Position numbers and translations under genes: made by a program. A stretch of 64,000 nucleotides of DNA from Flavobacteriales bacterium (lineage in GTDB: Bacteria; Bacteroidota; Bacteroidia; CAIKAF01): assembly GCA_022402535.1 (NCBI GenBank), contig JAKRSD010000007.1, positions 77,110-141,109 of the forward strand, given 5' to 3'. The notes beneath the pieces are model-generated. The model ran no database searches. It was not told where the DNA came from and saw nothing but the letters and a program-made list of their open reading frames with translations. Shown here in pieces: positions 7,476 to 15,709 of this stretch. Within the stretch, counting starts at the first letter, position 1. Every line of letters starts with the position of its first letter.

Positions 7476-8435
7476 ATGAAAAAAGTATTAGCCAACGACG
7501 GAATTGACGCCGCAGGAAAAGCCATTCTGGAAAAGGCCGGATTCACCGTAATTACGGAAAAAGTAGCGCAGGACCAACTTGCCGATTATCTCTTCAATGA
7601 AAAAGTCGCTGTTCTGCTTGTGCGCAGCGCCACCACGGCCCGTGCGGAACTCATTGATCAATGTCCCGATTTAAAAATAATCGGCCGTGCCGGCGTGGGT
7701 ATGGACAATATTGATGTGGCCTATGCCCGCGAAAAGGGAATCAAAGTACTAAATACGCCGGGGGCCTCATCGCAATCGGTAGCGGAATTGGTGTTTTCCC
7801 ATTTATTTACGCTATCCCGAAAACTGCATGTGGCAAACCGCGAAATGCCAGAAAAAGGCACCACGGAATTTGGCGGGCTGAAAAAGACCTGTTCCGAAGG
7901 CATTGAACTCAAAGGAAAAACCTTGGGTGTAATCGGTTTCGGACGTATCGGTCAGGCTACGGCCACCATGGCTTTAGGGCTGGGAATGAATGTATTGCCC
8001 TATGACCCGTTTGTGGAAAAAACGGTGTTGGAAATTGACTTTTTTCACACCGACGATACCTTCTCCATTGAATACCATACCGTGCCACTGGAAGAAGTCA
8101 TTGCCAAAAGCGACTTTCTGACTTTACATGTACCCGCTTCCAAAGACGGTAAACCCCTGATTGGGGAAGCCGAGCTTGCGAAAATGAAAGACGGGGTAAT
8201 TTTGGTGAATACGGCACGCGGCGGGTTAATAGACGAACAGGCGTTGTTGGATGCCTTAAACAACGGAAAAGTTCGCGGGGCGGGATTAGATGTATTTGTG
8301 GGCGAACCCCAACCCGACAAAAGACTGTTAAACCATCCGAAAATTTCGGTCACTCCCCACATAGGCGGAAGCACGGCAGAAGCACAGGAACGTATCGGTA
8401 TCGAATTGGCTGAAGCGGTTGTGGCGCAGTTTTAA
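7476..8435 (+). CDS. serA: D-3-phosphoglycerate dehydrogenase / D-2-hydroxyacid dehydrogenase
   Basis: The protein has 319 residues. It is an NAD-dependent D-2-hydroxyacid dehydrogenase: GFGRIG (residues 154-159) is the dinucleotide-binding loop, and the catalytic set is Arg in NTARGG (R248), Glu in VGEP (E277) and His in PHIGGST (H295). It is of the short type, lacking the C-terminal ACT domain that mediates serine feedback in longer SerA proteins. Its place directly after serC makes phosphoglycerate oxidation the best assignment. Its TAA is immediately followed by the stop of convergent gatC with no intergenic base. Confidence 0.92.
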   Translation: MKKVLANDGIDAAGKAILEKAGFTVITEKVAQDQLADYLFNEKVAVLLVRSATTARAELIDQCPDLKIIGRAGVGMDNIDVAYAREKGIKVLNTPGASSQSVAELVFSHLFTLSRKLHVANREMPEKGTTEFGGLKKTCSEGIELKGKTLGVIGFGRIGQATATMALGLGMNVLPYDPFVEKTVLEIDFFHTDDTFSIEYHTVPLEEVIAKSDFLTLHVPASKDGKPLIGEAELAKMKDGVILVNTARGGLIDEQALLDALNNGKVRGAGLDVFVGEPQPDKRLLNHPKISVTPHIGGSTAEAQERIGIELAEAVVAQF

Positions 8436-8729
8436 TTAGCCTCTCTCCAGTACCTTAGGTACCCGAAAATAGTCGGAGTCTTTTTTGGGTGCGTTTTTCA
8501 GGGCTTCGTCGTGGGTCAGTGTCTGAACCACTTCATCCTTACGGAGTGCATTAATTTCATCCGTCATATAAATTAACGGCTCCACGCCTTCCGTGTCCAA
8601 TGCATTGAGTTTTTCCATGAAGGATAAAATTTTATTCATATCCCCCAAAAGTGTGGCCTTTTCTTCCGAATTGAATTCCAGTTTGGCCAATTCGGCCATT
8701 TTATCCACCGTTTCTTCCGTTAATTTCAT
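8436..8729 (-). CDS. gatC: Asp-tRNA(Asn)/Glu-tRNA(Gln) amidotransferase subunit C
   Basis: The protein has 97 residues. It is the small subunit that holds GatA and GatB together in the enzyme that converts Glu-tRNA(Gln) or Asp-tRNA(Asn) to the amidated form. The family pattern is complete: KLTEETVDKMAELAKLEF near the start, LGDMNKILSFMEKLNALDT in the middle, LRKDEV, and the C-terminal YFRVPKVLERG. An in-frame upstream start at 8750 is less likely than the ATG at 8729. No gatA or gatB is in the window. Confidence 0.95.
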   Translation of the reverse strand: MKLTEETVDKMAELAKLEFNSEEKATLLGDMNKILSFMEKLNALDTEGVEPLIYMTDEINALRKDEVVQTLTHDEALKNAPKKDSDYFRVPKVLERG

Positions 8730-8797
8730 GATGCGAAGATAACGAATCACCGATAAATCAAAACATCAGCTCAAATATTGCGGAAAAGCGCATTCTG

Positions 8798-8828
8798 TTT
8801 GGAAAATTCACAACATTGAGTAAGTTTG
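8798..8828 (+). promoter_or_regulatory. Bacteroidota-type promoter in front of the regulator and polysaccharide operon
   Basis: TTTG (8798-8801) is followed after 19 bp by TAAGTTTG (8821-8828), a perfect match to the consensus. The regulator's ATG at 8842 is only 13 nt further on, so the leader must be very short. Confidence 0.85.
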
Positions 8829-8837
8829 TTACTCAAT
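8815..8837. promoter_or_regulatory. Palindromic operator candidate over the -7 box
   Basis: ATTGAGTAA (8815-8823), spacer GTTTG, and TTACTCAAT (8829-8837) form a perfect 9-bp inverted repeat. It covers the -7 element completely and ends 4 nt before the start codon of a winged-helix protein. The geometry is that of an autorepressor binding site. That the neighbouring regulator is the one that binds is an inference. Confidence 0.7.
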
Positions 8838-8841
8838 TAAG

Positions 8842-9363
8842 ATGATAGAGGCCTTAATTACATCCAAAACCCGAATCCGCCTGTTGGTGAAATTCTTTTT
8901 GAATCCCGCCATGAGTGCGTATTTGCGCGAACTTTCAGACGAATTCGGTGAAAGCACAAACGGCATTCGGGTAGAACTAAACCGTATGGCCAAAGCAGGT
9001 ATTCTGGAAACCCGTTCCGAAGGTAAAACCCTCTTATACAAAGCCAAAGTATCGCATCCGCTGTTCAATGAAATCAGCGGGCTGGTGGCAAAATACATCG
9101 GGCTGGACAAAATTGTGGAAGATGTGGTGCGTAAACTCGGTAAAGTAGATGCGGCCTACATTACGGGCGACTATGCCAAAGGAAAAGATACAGGCATAGT
9201 GGACTTGGTGCTGGTTGGCGATGTGGACAAAGCTTATCTGCTTACGTTGATTGAAAAAGTTGAAAATCTGATAAACAGAAAAATTCGTTTTTTGATTCTT
9301 ACCCGAGAAGAGTCAGAAAACATATTAAATAAACCGGGGGCCATCCTGATCTGGAGGTCCTGA
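8842..9363 (+). CDS. Winged-helix regulator with a C-terminal nucleotidyltransferase-like domain
   Basis: The protein has 173 residues. Residues 1-75 form an ArsR-like winged helix (TRIRLLVKFFLNPAMSAYLREL, then a recognition helix in STNGIRVELNRMAKAGILE and a wing SEGKTLLYKA). Residues 100-173 (VDAAYITGDYAKGKDTGIVD, LVLVGD) resemble a minimal nucleotidyltransferase fold, but the full G-S-x10-D-x-D signature is not evident, so activity is doubtful. Proteins of this build often stand at the head of polysaccharide clusters in Bacteroidota. It lies 64 bp before the ABC exporter genes and may be the first gene of that operon. A palindrome over its own promoter points to autoregulation. Confidence 0.8.
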   Translation: MIEALITSKTRIRLLVKFFLNPAMSAYLRELSDEFGESTNGIRVELNRMAKAGILETRSEGKTLLYKAKVSHPLFNEISGLVAKYIGLDKIVEDVVRKLGKVDAAYITGDYAKGKDTGIVDLVLVGDVDKAYLLTLIEKVENLINRKIRFLILTREESENILNKPGAILIWRS

Positions 9364-9365
9364 TT

Positions 9366-9431
9366 ATGCTGCCTTGGCAGTTGCTTCTCATCCTTTCGCC
9401 GGGACTGAGGAGGCGAAGCTTTGAAAAATGA
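9366..9431 (+). CDS. Possible 21-residue leader ORF upstream of wzm
   Basis: An ATG 2 bp after the regulator's stop opens a 21-codon frame, MLPWQLLLILSPGLRRRSFE plus K. Its TGA overlaps the ATG of the exporter permease (ATGA, 9428-9431). A small imperfect hairpin (TTCGCC...GGCGAA, about 9395-9418) lies within it. It may be a translational coupler or chance. No homologue is known to me. Confidence 0.25.
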   Translation: MLPWQLLLILSPGLRRRSFEK

Positions 9432-10276
9432 ATCCACATTATAAACTGTATACCGCCGAAGCGGGAAAAAAATCAAGGTATAGCCTGTTTTCAGCGCCAT
9501 TCAAGGATTTGGCCGACTCGCAAGGCTTAGCCATGCGGCTCACTATCCGCGATATCAAAAGCTCATACCGGGGGTCATTTTTGGGCGTGTTATGGATTTT
9601 CATCACCCCGCTGATGAATACGCTGATCTGGATGATGCTGAATGTTTCGGGTGTGGTGCGTATTGCCGAAACCCCAATCCCCTACCCGGTGTATATTTTC
9701 ACGGGAACCATGCTTTGGTCCGTTTTTACCGAAAGTTTACTTAGCCCGCTCAATCAGACCACTTCATCCAAAAGCATACTTTCCAAAATTAATTTCCCTA
9801 AAGAAGCGCTTATACTCTCCGGAATCTATAAAATTCTCTTCAACACGGGTATAAAACTAATATTGATGTTTGGCACCATGTTGATTTTGGGAGTATATCC
9901 CGACTGGCATCTGTTGTTTTTTCCCATTGCCCTTTTTTCATTGATGTTTGCGGGAACAGCTTTCGGAATGCTTGCCGCACCGCTGGGATTACTTTATGGC
10001 GATGTGGGTCGGATTATTCCCATGGCCACACAGGTACTCATGTACATGAGTCCGGTGGTATATGTGATGAAAGGGGAAGGCGTATTACAAAAAGTCATGG
10101 CCATAAACCCGCTTACCCCCTTGTTGGTGAATGCAAGAAACTGGCTTACGGGATTGCACTCCGAACAGATTTATTACTTTATCGGAATTAATCTGGTATT
10201 AATACCGGTATTTTTTGCCGGCTGGTTGTTTTACAGAGTATCCATTCCAATCATTGTAGAGCGTTCGGGCTCATAA
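9428..10276 (+). CDS. wzm: ABC-2 type polysaccharide export permease
   Basis: The protein has 282 residues and six predicted membrane spans. The N-terminal cytoplasmic part carries the typical LTIRDIKSSYRGSFLGVLWIFITP block of the Wzm/TagG/KpsM family. Later segments include YPVYIFTGTMLWSVF, FPKEALILSGIY and YMSPVVYVM. It forms the inner-membrane channel that moves a lipid-linked glycan with the ATPase encoded 4 bp downstream. It is the first of 35 closely spaced genes on this strand. Confidence 0.92.
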   Translation: MNPHYKLYTAEAGKKSRYSLFSAPFKDLADSQGLAMRLTIRDIKSSYRGSFLGVLWIFITPLMNTLIWMMLNVSGVVRIAETPIPYPVYIFTGTMLWSVFTESLLSPLNQTTSSKSILSKINFPKEALILSGIYKILFNTGIKLILMFGTMLILGVYPDWHLLFFPIALFSLMFAGTAFGMLAAPLGLLYGDVGRIIPMATQVLMYMSPVVYVMKGEGVLQKVMAINPLTPLLVNARNWLTGLHSEQIYYFIGINLVLIPVFFAGWLFYRVSIPIIVERSGS

Positions 10277-10280
10277 AAAT

Positions 10281-11492
10281 ATGCAGGAAGAAGTACTGAT
10301 CCGGGCGGAACATGTTTCCAAAAAATTTTGTCGCGACCTTAAAAAAAGTTTGTGGTACGGCATGCAGGATTTGGGAAAAGCGGCTGTTGGGATATCTCCT
10401 TCACAGCAGTTAAGACCGCATGAGTTTTGGGCGGTTAATGATATTTCGTTTGAAGTAAAACGGGGCGAATGCTTAGGGTTAATCGGTCATAACGGAGCCG
10501 GCAAAAGCACCCTGCTCAAAATGCTGAACGGACTGCTCACTCCCGACAAAGGAAGCATAGAAATGAAGGGGCGTGTGGGGGCACTGATCGAACTGGGCGC
10601 AGGATTTAATCCGATACTTACCGGAAGAGAAAACATCTTCAACAATGCCGCCATTCTGGGCTTTTCAAAAAAAGAAACGCTCGACAAACTTGATGAAATT
10701 ATTGCCTTTGCCGATATAGAAGATTTTCTGGATACACCCGTACAAAACTACAGTTCGGGCATGAGGGTCAGATTGGGTTTTGCCGTGGCTGCACAGATGA
10801 AACCCGATATTCTGATTATTGATGAAGTGTTGGCCGTGGGCGACATGGGATTTGTGTTGAAATGCTTCAACCGCATGGACGAACTTTTGAAAGATACGGC
10901 CCTGATTCTGGTTTCACACAGTATGCCACAGATAGCCCGCATGTGTACTCAGGTTTTGCTTATGTCAAAAGGGCAAAATCAATACCTGAGCAACGATGTA
11001 AGTACAGGAATCACCCGCTATTACGAAATGTTCGGAGAAGAAATAAATTCCTTTTCCGAAGGAGAAAAAGTAGATCTTTCGGATATAACACTGCTTTCGG
11101 AAGGAAATAAAGGAACCCGAACGGAAAACTTATTGATGGATTATGCGGCTCCATTGGAAATTCAAATCGAAATTACCTGCCGCGAAGCGGTAGAATATAT
11201 GTGGGTTTATCTGGCTTTTTACGATAAAGAACAACGCATTTTTGCCGAAGTCAATAATTTTACGGATGCCCTGACTCTTAAGCGGGTTGAGAATAAAGTG
11301 ATTGTATCGGCATATATTCCTTCACTTCCCTTTGCGCAGGGCGCATATTCTATCAGTGTAGGCATCGGCGAAGAACAAAACGGAGCCAGAAGAACTTTAC
11401 TCCGAAGTCAGTCGGCTATTTATTTCACGGTACACGGTAAGCATCACGGTTGGGCGCCCATACAGTACGAACCCGAATGGAAGCTGTTATAG
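10281..11492 (+). CDS. wzt: ABC transporter ATPase with glycan-binding C-terminal domain
   Basis: The protein has 403 residues. Residues 1-240 are the nucleotide-binding domain: Walker A GHNGAGKST (69-77), ABC signature YSSGM (157-161), Walker B DILIIDE and a switch His in LVSHS. Residues 250-403 form an added beta-rich domain as in Wzt, which in O-antigen systems recognises the finished end of the chain. That extension suggests that the exported polymer may carry a specific terminal modification. It acts with the Wzm permease at the inner membrane. Confidence 0.92.
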   Translation: MQEEVLIRAEHVSKKFCRDLKKSLWYGMQDLGKAAVGISPSQQLRPHEFWAVNDISFEVKRGECLGLIGHNGAGKSTLLKMLNGLLTPDKGSIEMKGRVGALIELGAGFNPILTGRENIFNNAAILGFSKKETLDKLDEIIAFADIEDFLDTPVQNYSSGMRVRLGFAVAAQMKPDILIIDEVLAVGDMGFVLKCFNRMDELLKDTALILVSHSMPQIARMCTQVLLMSKGQNQYLSNDVSTGITRYYEMFGEEINSFSEGEKVDLSDITLLSEGNKGTRTENLLMDYAAPLEIQIEITCREAVEYMWVYLAFYDKEQRIFAEVNNFTDALTLKRVENKVIVSAYIPSLPFAQGAYSISVGIGEEQNGARRTLLRSQSAIYFTVHGKHHGWAPIQYEPEWKLL

Positions 11493-11508
11493 ATACTATT
11501 GCATTTTC

Positions 11509-12930
11509 ATGATTTCCAAATTTCATAAATCGCACCAAAAGTTTTTAGAAAGTGCTTTTGCATTTAACGGAGCCAAACATACCACGGCTTTTGTGAAACA
11601 ATGGCTGAAGGAACAGAACGAAAAAGTGTATGTGAAGGTGGAAAAGATTCCCTTTTCCCAATTAGAAAAATGGGAATTCCGAAACGGTGCTTTGCGCCAC
11701 GAAAGCGGCAAATTTTTCAGTATTGAAGGGATACAGGTAGAAACCAACTGGGGCCCTGTATTATCTTGGGAACAGCCCATTATCAATCAGCCCGAAATCG
11801 GTTATCTGGGCTTTATCGTGAAAGAATTTAACGGGGTATTGCACTTTTTGATGCAGGCCAAAATAGAACCGGGGAATATTAATTACGTGCAGCTTTCGCC
11901 CACCATACAGGCCACCAAAAGCAATTACACCCGTGTACACGAAGGGAAATCCCCGTTATACCTGGAATATTTTGTAAACACCCCTCCTGATGAAGTGTGG
12001 GTAGACCAGTTACAATCGGAACAGGGGGCTCGTTTTCTCAAAAAAAGAAACCGAAATATCATCATTCATGTAAATGAGAATATCCCTGAATATGAAAATT
12101 TTATTTGGCTTACCCTGGCGCAGATAAAAGAACTGGCCCAATTCGACAATCTGGTGAATATGGATACCCGGACAGTAATTTCGGGCATAACCTTCGGGAA
12201 TTTTGATGTCGATTCCTTTATGCAGTCACATCAACTTTCAGGGATAGAATCAGCCCTTTTGAAATCGGCATGTAACAACGAAAACGAGCTGAACAGCTTC
12301 GATTATATCCTTCGTTTTGTAACGCGACACAAGGCGGGATATGATATATCCATAACATCCGTTGCGCTCGACAAAGTGAAAAACTGGCAACAGGACGCAT
12401 ATAAAATTCATCACGCAGAAAATAAATACTTTAATGTGATAGCCGTTCGGGTAGAAATTGGGAACCGTGAAGTGGTGCAATGGACACAACCCATGATTGA
12501 ACCGGCACAGGAAGGTATTTGTGCGTTTGTGTGTAAAGAAATCAATGGGATTTTACATTTTGCCGTGCAGGCAAAAATGGAATGCGGAAATTTTGATGTC
12601 ATAGAATTTGCACCTACTGTTCAATGCCTGACCGGAAACTATAACAACGAAAATTCGCTGAAAACACTTCCTTTTTTAGATTATGTGTTGAAAGCAGACA
12701 CAAAACAAATCATCTTCGACACATATCAATCCGAAGAAGGCGGTCGCTTTTATCGCGAACAAAACCGCAATGTAATGGTATTGGCAGGTGATGAAATTCC
12801 GGTAGAATTGCCGGAACATTTTATCTGGATGACTTTGCAACAATTGCAGACATTCATACGGTTTAATAATTACATTAATGTGCAGGCCCGGAGTTTAATT
12901 TCGGCCATCCGTTTTAAACATGAATCATAA
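11509..12930 (+). CDS. NDP-hexose 2,3-dehydratase (EvaA family)
   Basis: The protein has 473 residues, the family's usual length. It consists of two homologous halves, about 1-235 and 245-473, as in all members: FNGVLHFLMQAKIEPGN / INGILHFAVQAKMECGN, SEQGARF / SEEGGRF, and NFIWLTLAQIKEL / HFIWMTLQQLQTF recur in each half. Known members remove water from dTDP-4-keto-6-deoxyglucose to give a 3,4-diketo-2,6-dideoxy sugar, the entry to 2-deoxysugars in antibiotics. The next two genes encode a matching 3-ketoreductase and an aminotransferase. The substrate here is inferred from the family. Confidence 0.85.
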   Translation: MISKFHKSHQKFLESAFAFNGAKHTTAFVKQWLKEQNEKVYVKVEKIPFSQLEKWEFRNGALRHESGKFFSIEGIQVETNWGPVLSWEQPIINQPEIGYLGFIVKEFNGVLHFLMQAKIEPGNINYVQLSPTIQATKSNYTRVHEGKSPLYLEYFVNTPPDEVWVDQLQSEQGARFLKKRNRNIIIHVNENIPEYENFIWLTLAQIKELAQFDNLVNMDTRTVISGITFGNFDVDSFMQSHQLSGIESALLKSACNNENELNSFDYILRFVTRHKAGYDISITSVALDKVKNWQQDAYKIHHAENKYFNVIAVRVEIGNREVVQWTQPMIEPAQEGICAFVCKEINGILHFAVQAKMECGNFDVIEFAPTVQCLTGNYNNENSLKTLPFLDYVLKADTKQIIFDTYQSEEGGRFYREQNRNVMVLAGDEIPVELPEHFIWMTLQQLQTFIRFNNYINVQARSLISAIRFKHES

Positions 12931-12933
12931 ACC

Positions 12934-13923
12934 ATGAGCAGACCTGTAAGAATCGGCGTGTTAAGTACGGCTTCCATAGGAAAACGATTTGTAATTCCTG
13001 CCATACAAGAGCTTCCCGAACTTTTTTCTTTTGCAGGAATTGCTGGTAGAAACATTGATAAAACAAAAGCATTCGCAGAAACTCTTGGTGAAAACATAGC
13101 CTATTATGGCAATTATGACGATTTGATAGACGCCCAAAAAGTAGATGCGTTATATATTCCCCTGCCTAATGCAATGCATTATGAGTGGGTGAAAAAAGCA
13201 TTGGAAAACGGAATTCATGTATTGGTGGAAAAATCATTAGCGTGTAGTGTATCAGAAGCTGAAGAATTAGTCGATTTAGCCGAATCTAAACACCTGGCCC
13301 TGATTGAAAATTTTCAATTCCGATTTCATCCCCAGACTCAATTCATACTGGATACGCTTAAAAAGGGCGTAATTGGCGATATCCGCTCGGTGAAAAGTTA
13401 TTTCGGCTTTCCTCCATTTCAAGAGGATGATAACATCCGCTATCAACAAACATTAGGCGGCGGGGCATTATTGGATGCCGGTGCTTATCCGTTAAAAATG
13501 TCGCAACTGCTACTGGGATTTGACCTTCAGGTATGTTCAGCCGTATTAAACACTCAGCCTGAACGCGAAGTGGATATATGGGGTGGAGCCTTTTTAAAAC
13601 AAAATAATGGTGCAGCCTTTTCGCAAATCAGTTTTGGTTTTGACCATTTTTACCAATGCAGTTTAGAAATTTGGGGAAGCCAGGGGAAATTAACCGCAGA
13701 ACGCATATTTACCGCACCGCCGGGATTTGAAGCCGAAATAAAAATAGAAACATCGAAAGGAACCGAACTCCATAAAATATCGGCAGCCAATCATTTCAAA
13801 AATATGCTGGCACATTTTTATAGATTAATTACAAAAGGCGAAGGGCTTGAGATTGAATACCTGCATAACAGAACACAAGCCCGTTTAATTGACGAATTAC
13901 GCAATACATCACATGAGCAATAA
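12934..13923 (+). CDS. Gfo/Idh/MocA family oxidoreductase, likely 3-ketoreductase for a 2-deoxysugar
   Basis: The protein has 329 residues. The Rossmann start RIGVLSTASIGKRFVIPAI binds NAD(P); the middle has the family's EKSLACS (Glu-Lys pair) and GGGALLDAGAYPL motif. It follows the 2,3-dehydratase by 3 bp. In macrolide and vancomycin pathways this family reduces the 3-keto group left by the dehydratase, giving dTDP-4-keto-2,6-dideoxyhexose. That role is inferred from the family and its position. The 3' end overlaps the next gene by 11 bp. Confidence 0.82.
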   Translation: MSRPVRIGVLSTASIGKRFVIPAIQELPELFSFAGIAGRNIDKTKAFAETLGENIAYYGNYDDLIDAQKVDALYIPLPNAMHYEWVKKALENGIHVLVEKSLACSVSEAEELVDLAESKHLALIENFQFRFHPQTQFILDTLKKGVIGDIRSVKSYFGFPPFQEDDNIRYQQTLGGGALLDAGAYPLKMSQLLLGFDLQVCSAVLNTQPEREVDIWGGAFLKQNNGAAFSQISFGFDHFYQCSLEIWGSQGKLTAERIFTAPPGFEAEIKIETSKGTELHKISAANHFKNMLAHFYRLITKGEGLEIEYLHNRTQARLIDELRNTSHEQ

Positions 13924-14998
13924 ACCCATTTTTGTTACCAGGGCCTCATTGGCTCCTTTAGAAGAATATACAGAAATATTAAAAGGAGTATGGGAAAGAG
14001 GCATCCTTACGCATAACGGTCCATTGGTTCAGCAATTGGAAGCCGATATATGTGCAGAGTTAAATCTATCTCATTTTGTAGCCGTTTCTAACGGAACCAT
14101 AGCCCTTCAAATGGCCATTAAAGCCCTGGAACTGCAAGGCGAAATTATCACCACGCCATTTACCTGGATTGCCACGGTTAGCGCCATAAAATGGGAAGGC
14201 TGCACCCCGGTATTTTGTGATATCGACCCGGAAACCCTCAATATTGACCCCGCTAAAATAGAGGCATTAATAACCGATAAAACGGTGGCCATTATGCCGG
14301 TACATGTTTTTGGTGTACCCTGCGATGTAGATGCCATTCAGGCGATTGCCGATAAACATGGACTTAAGGTGATTTATGATGCGGCGCATGCCATAGGTTC
14401 AACATATCAGGGAAAAAGCATATTGGAATTTGGTGATATATCTGCTACCAGTTTACATGCCACCAAACTGCTGAATACTGCTGAAGGAGGCGGTTGTATA
14501 ACAAAAAATAAAGGGCTGTTTCATAAACTTCAGCGTATCCGTTTTTTCGGACACAGCGACGATAAAACAGACATTGTGGAGGACGGATTCAACGGTAAGC
14601 TGACCGAGGTGCACGCCGCATTGGGACTGGCCAATCTGAAATACCACAAACAGGTTGCAGAAGACCGTAAACGGAAATACAACCTGTATCTGGAACTGTT
14701 GCAGAACAATCCCGAACTTACTTTTCAAAAATCAAAAACCGGGGAATGCAATTACTCCTATTTCCCGGTTATATTTGAAAGTGAAGAAAAACTGCTGAAA
14801 ACTGAAAATAAACTGAAAGAAACACAGATTTATCCCCGCAGGTATTTTTACCCATCGGTGAACACTTATACCAAAGTGGTTCCTTATCAACCCTGCCCGA
14901 TTTCGGAAGATATTTCAAAACGGATATTGTGTTTACCGCTTTATTGGGAACTGAAAGAGGAAGACGTGCAACAAATTATACAAATAATCAATTCTTAG
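13913..14998 (+). CDS. DegT/DnrJ/EryC1 family sugar aminotransferase
   Basis: The protein has 361 residues. It is a PLP-dependent sugar aminotransferase: the lysine is K185 in SLHATKLLNTAEGG, and ITTPFTWIATVSAIKWEG, the DIDPETLNID loop and YDAAHAIGSTY are family landmarks. The sequence is closest to the type that aminates C-4 (as in VioA). With the two preceding enzymes it could make dTDP-4-amino-2,4,6-trideoxyhexose. An upstream in-frame start at 13889 is disfavoured. The ATG at 13913 overlaps the end of the reductase gene. Confidence 0.87.
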   Translation: MSNKPIFVTRASLAPLEEYTEILKGVWERGILTHNGPLVQQLEADICAELNLSHFVAVSNGTIALQMAIKALELQGEIITTPFTWIATVSAIKWEGCTPVFCDIDPETLNIDPAKIEALITDKTVAIMPVHVFGVPCDVDAIQAIADKHGLKVIYDAAHAIGSTYQGKSILEFGDISATSLHATKLLNTAEGGGCITKNKGLFHKLQRIRFFGHSDDKTDIVEDGFNGKLTEVHAALGLANLKYHKQVAEDRKRKYNLYLELLQNNPELTFQKSKTGECNYSYFPVIFESEEKLLKTENKLKETQIYPRRYFYPSVNTYTKVVPYQPCPISEDISKRILCLPLYWELKEEDVQQIIQIINS

Positions 14999-15001
14999 TC
15001 C

Positions 15002-15709
15002 ATGAAGCTGGCAGTAATGCAGCCATACCTATTTCCTTACATCGGATATTTTCAATTGATAAATTCTGTAGATAAAATAATTATGTACGATGATGTAAAT
15101 TATATTAAAAATGGGTGGATAGATCGAAATAGAATTTTAGTAAACAGTAATCCAATATATTTCAAAGTTCCCTTAAAAGATACTAGTTCATTTAAAAAAA
15201 TATGTGAAACAGAAATTAATTACGCAATCTACAGTAAATGGAAAGATAAATTATATAAAACCATAGAATTGTCATATAAAAAAGCTCCGAATTATAAAAA
15301 TGTATTTGAATTGATAACAGAAACCTTTGAAAAAAAATATATGAACGTAGGTCAACTTGCTACACAATCAATTAATAACACTTCAAAGTATTTAGGAATA
15401 AAAACAAAAATTGAAATAACATCAACAATATATAAAAATGAAAGTTTACAGCGGACAGAAAGGCTTATAAATTTTTGTAAAATTGAAGGAGCGAAAACAT
15501 ATATTAATTTAGTTTCTGGAAAAGAGTTGTATGACAAAAATAATTTTAATATACGCCAAATTGAATTAAATTTTATTTCACCAATGCTAAATGAATATAA
15601 ACAACTTAAAAATACTTTTATTCCAGGATTGAGTATTATAGATGTAATGATGTTTAATTCAAAAGAAGAAATAACTTATATGCTAACTCAATATAAATTA
15701 ATCAAATGA
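15002..15709 (+). CDS. WbqC family protein
   Basis: The protein has 235 residues. The start MKLAVMQPYLFPYIGYFQLI, followed by DKIIMYDDVNYIKNGWIDRN, is the signature of the WbqC family, which occurs in O-antigen and capsule clusters. A role in amino-sugar N-modification has been suggested from context, but I know of no proven reaction. The coding sequence is strikingly AT-rich (for example 13 G+C in 60 bases at 15061-15120, against 31 in 60 at 14161-14220), which suggests separate acquisition. It overlaps the next gene by 4 bp. Confidence 0.85.
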   Translation: MKLAVMQPYLFPYIGYFQLINSVDKIIMYDDVNYIKNGWIDRNRILVNSNPIYFKVPLKDTSSFKKICETEINYAIYSKWKDKLYKTIELSYKKAPNYKNVFELITETFEKKYMNVGQLATQSINNTSKYLGIKTKIEITSTIYKNESLQRTERLINFCKIEGAKTYINLVSGKELYDKNNFNIRQIELNFISPMLNEYKQLKNTFIPGLSIIDVMMFNSKEEITYMLTQYKLIK

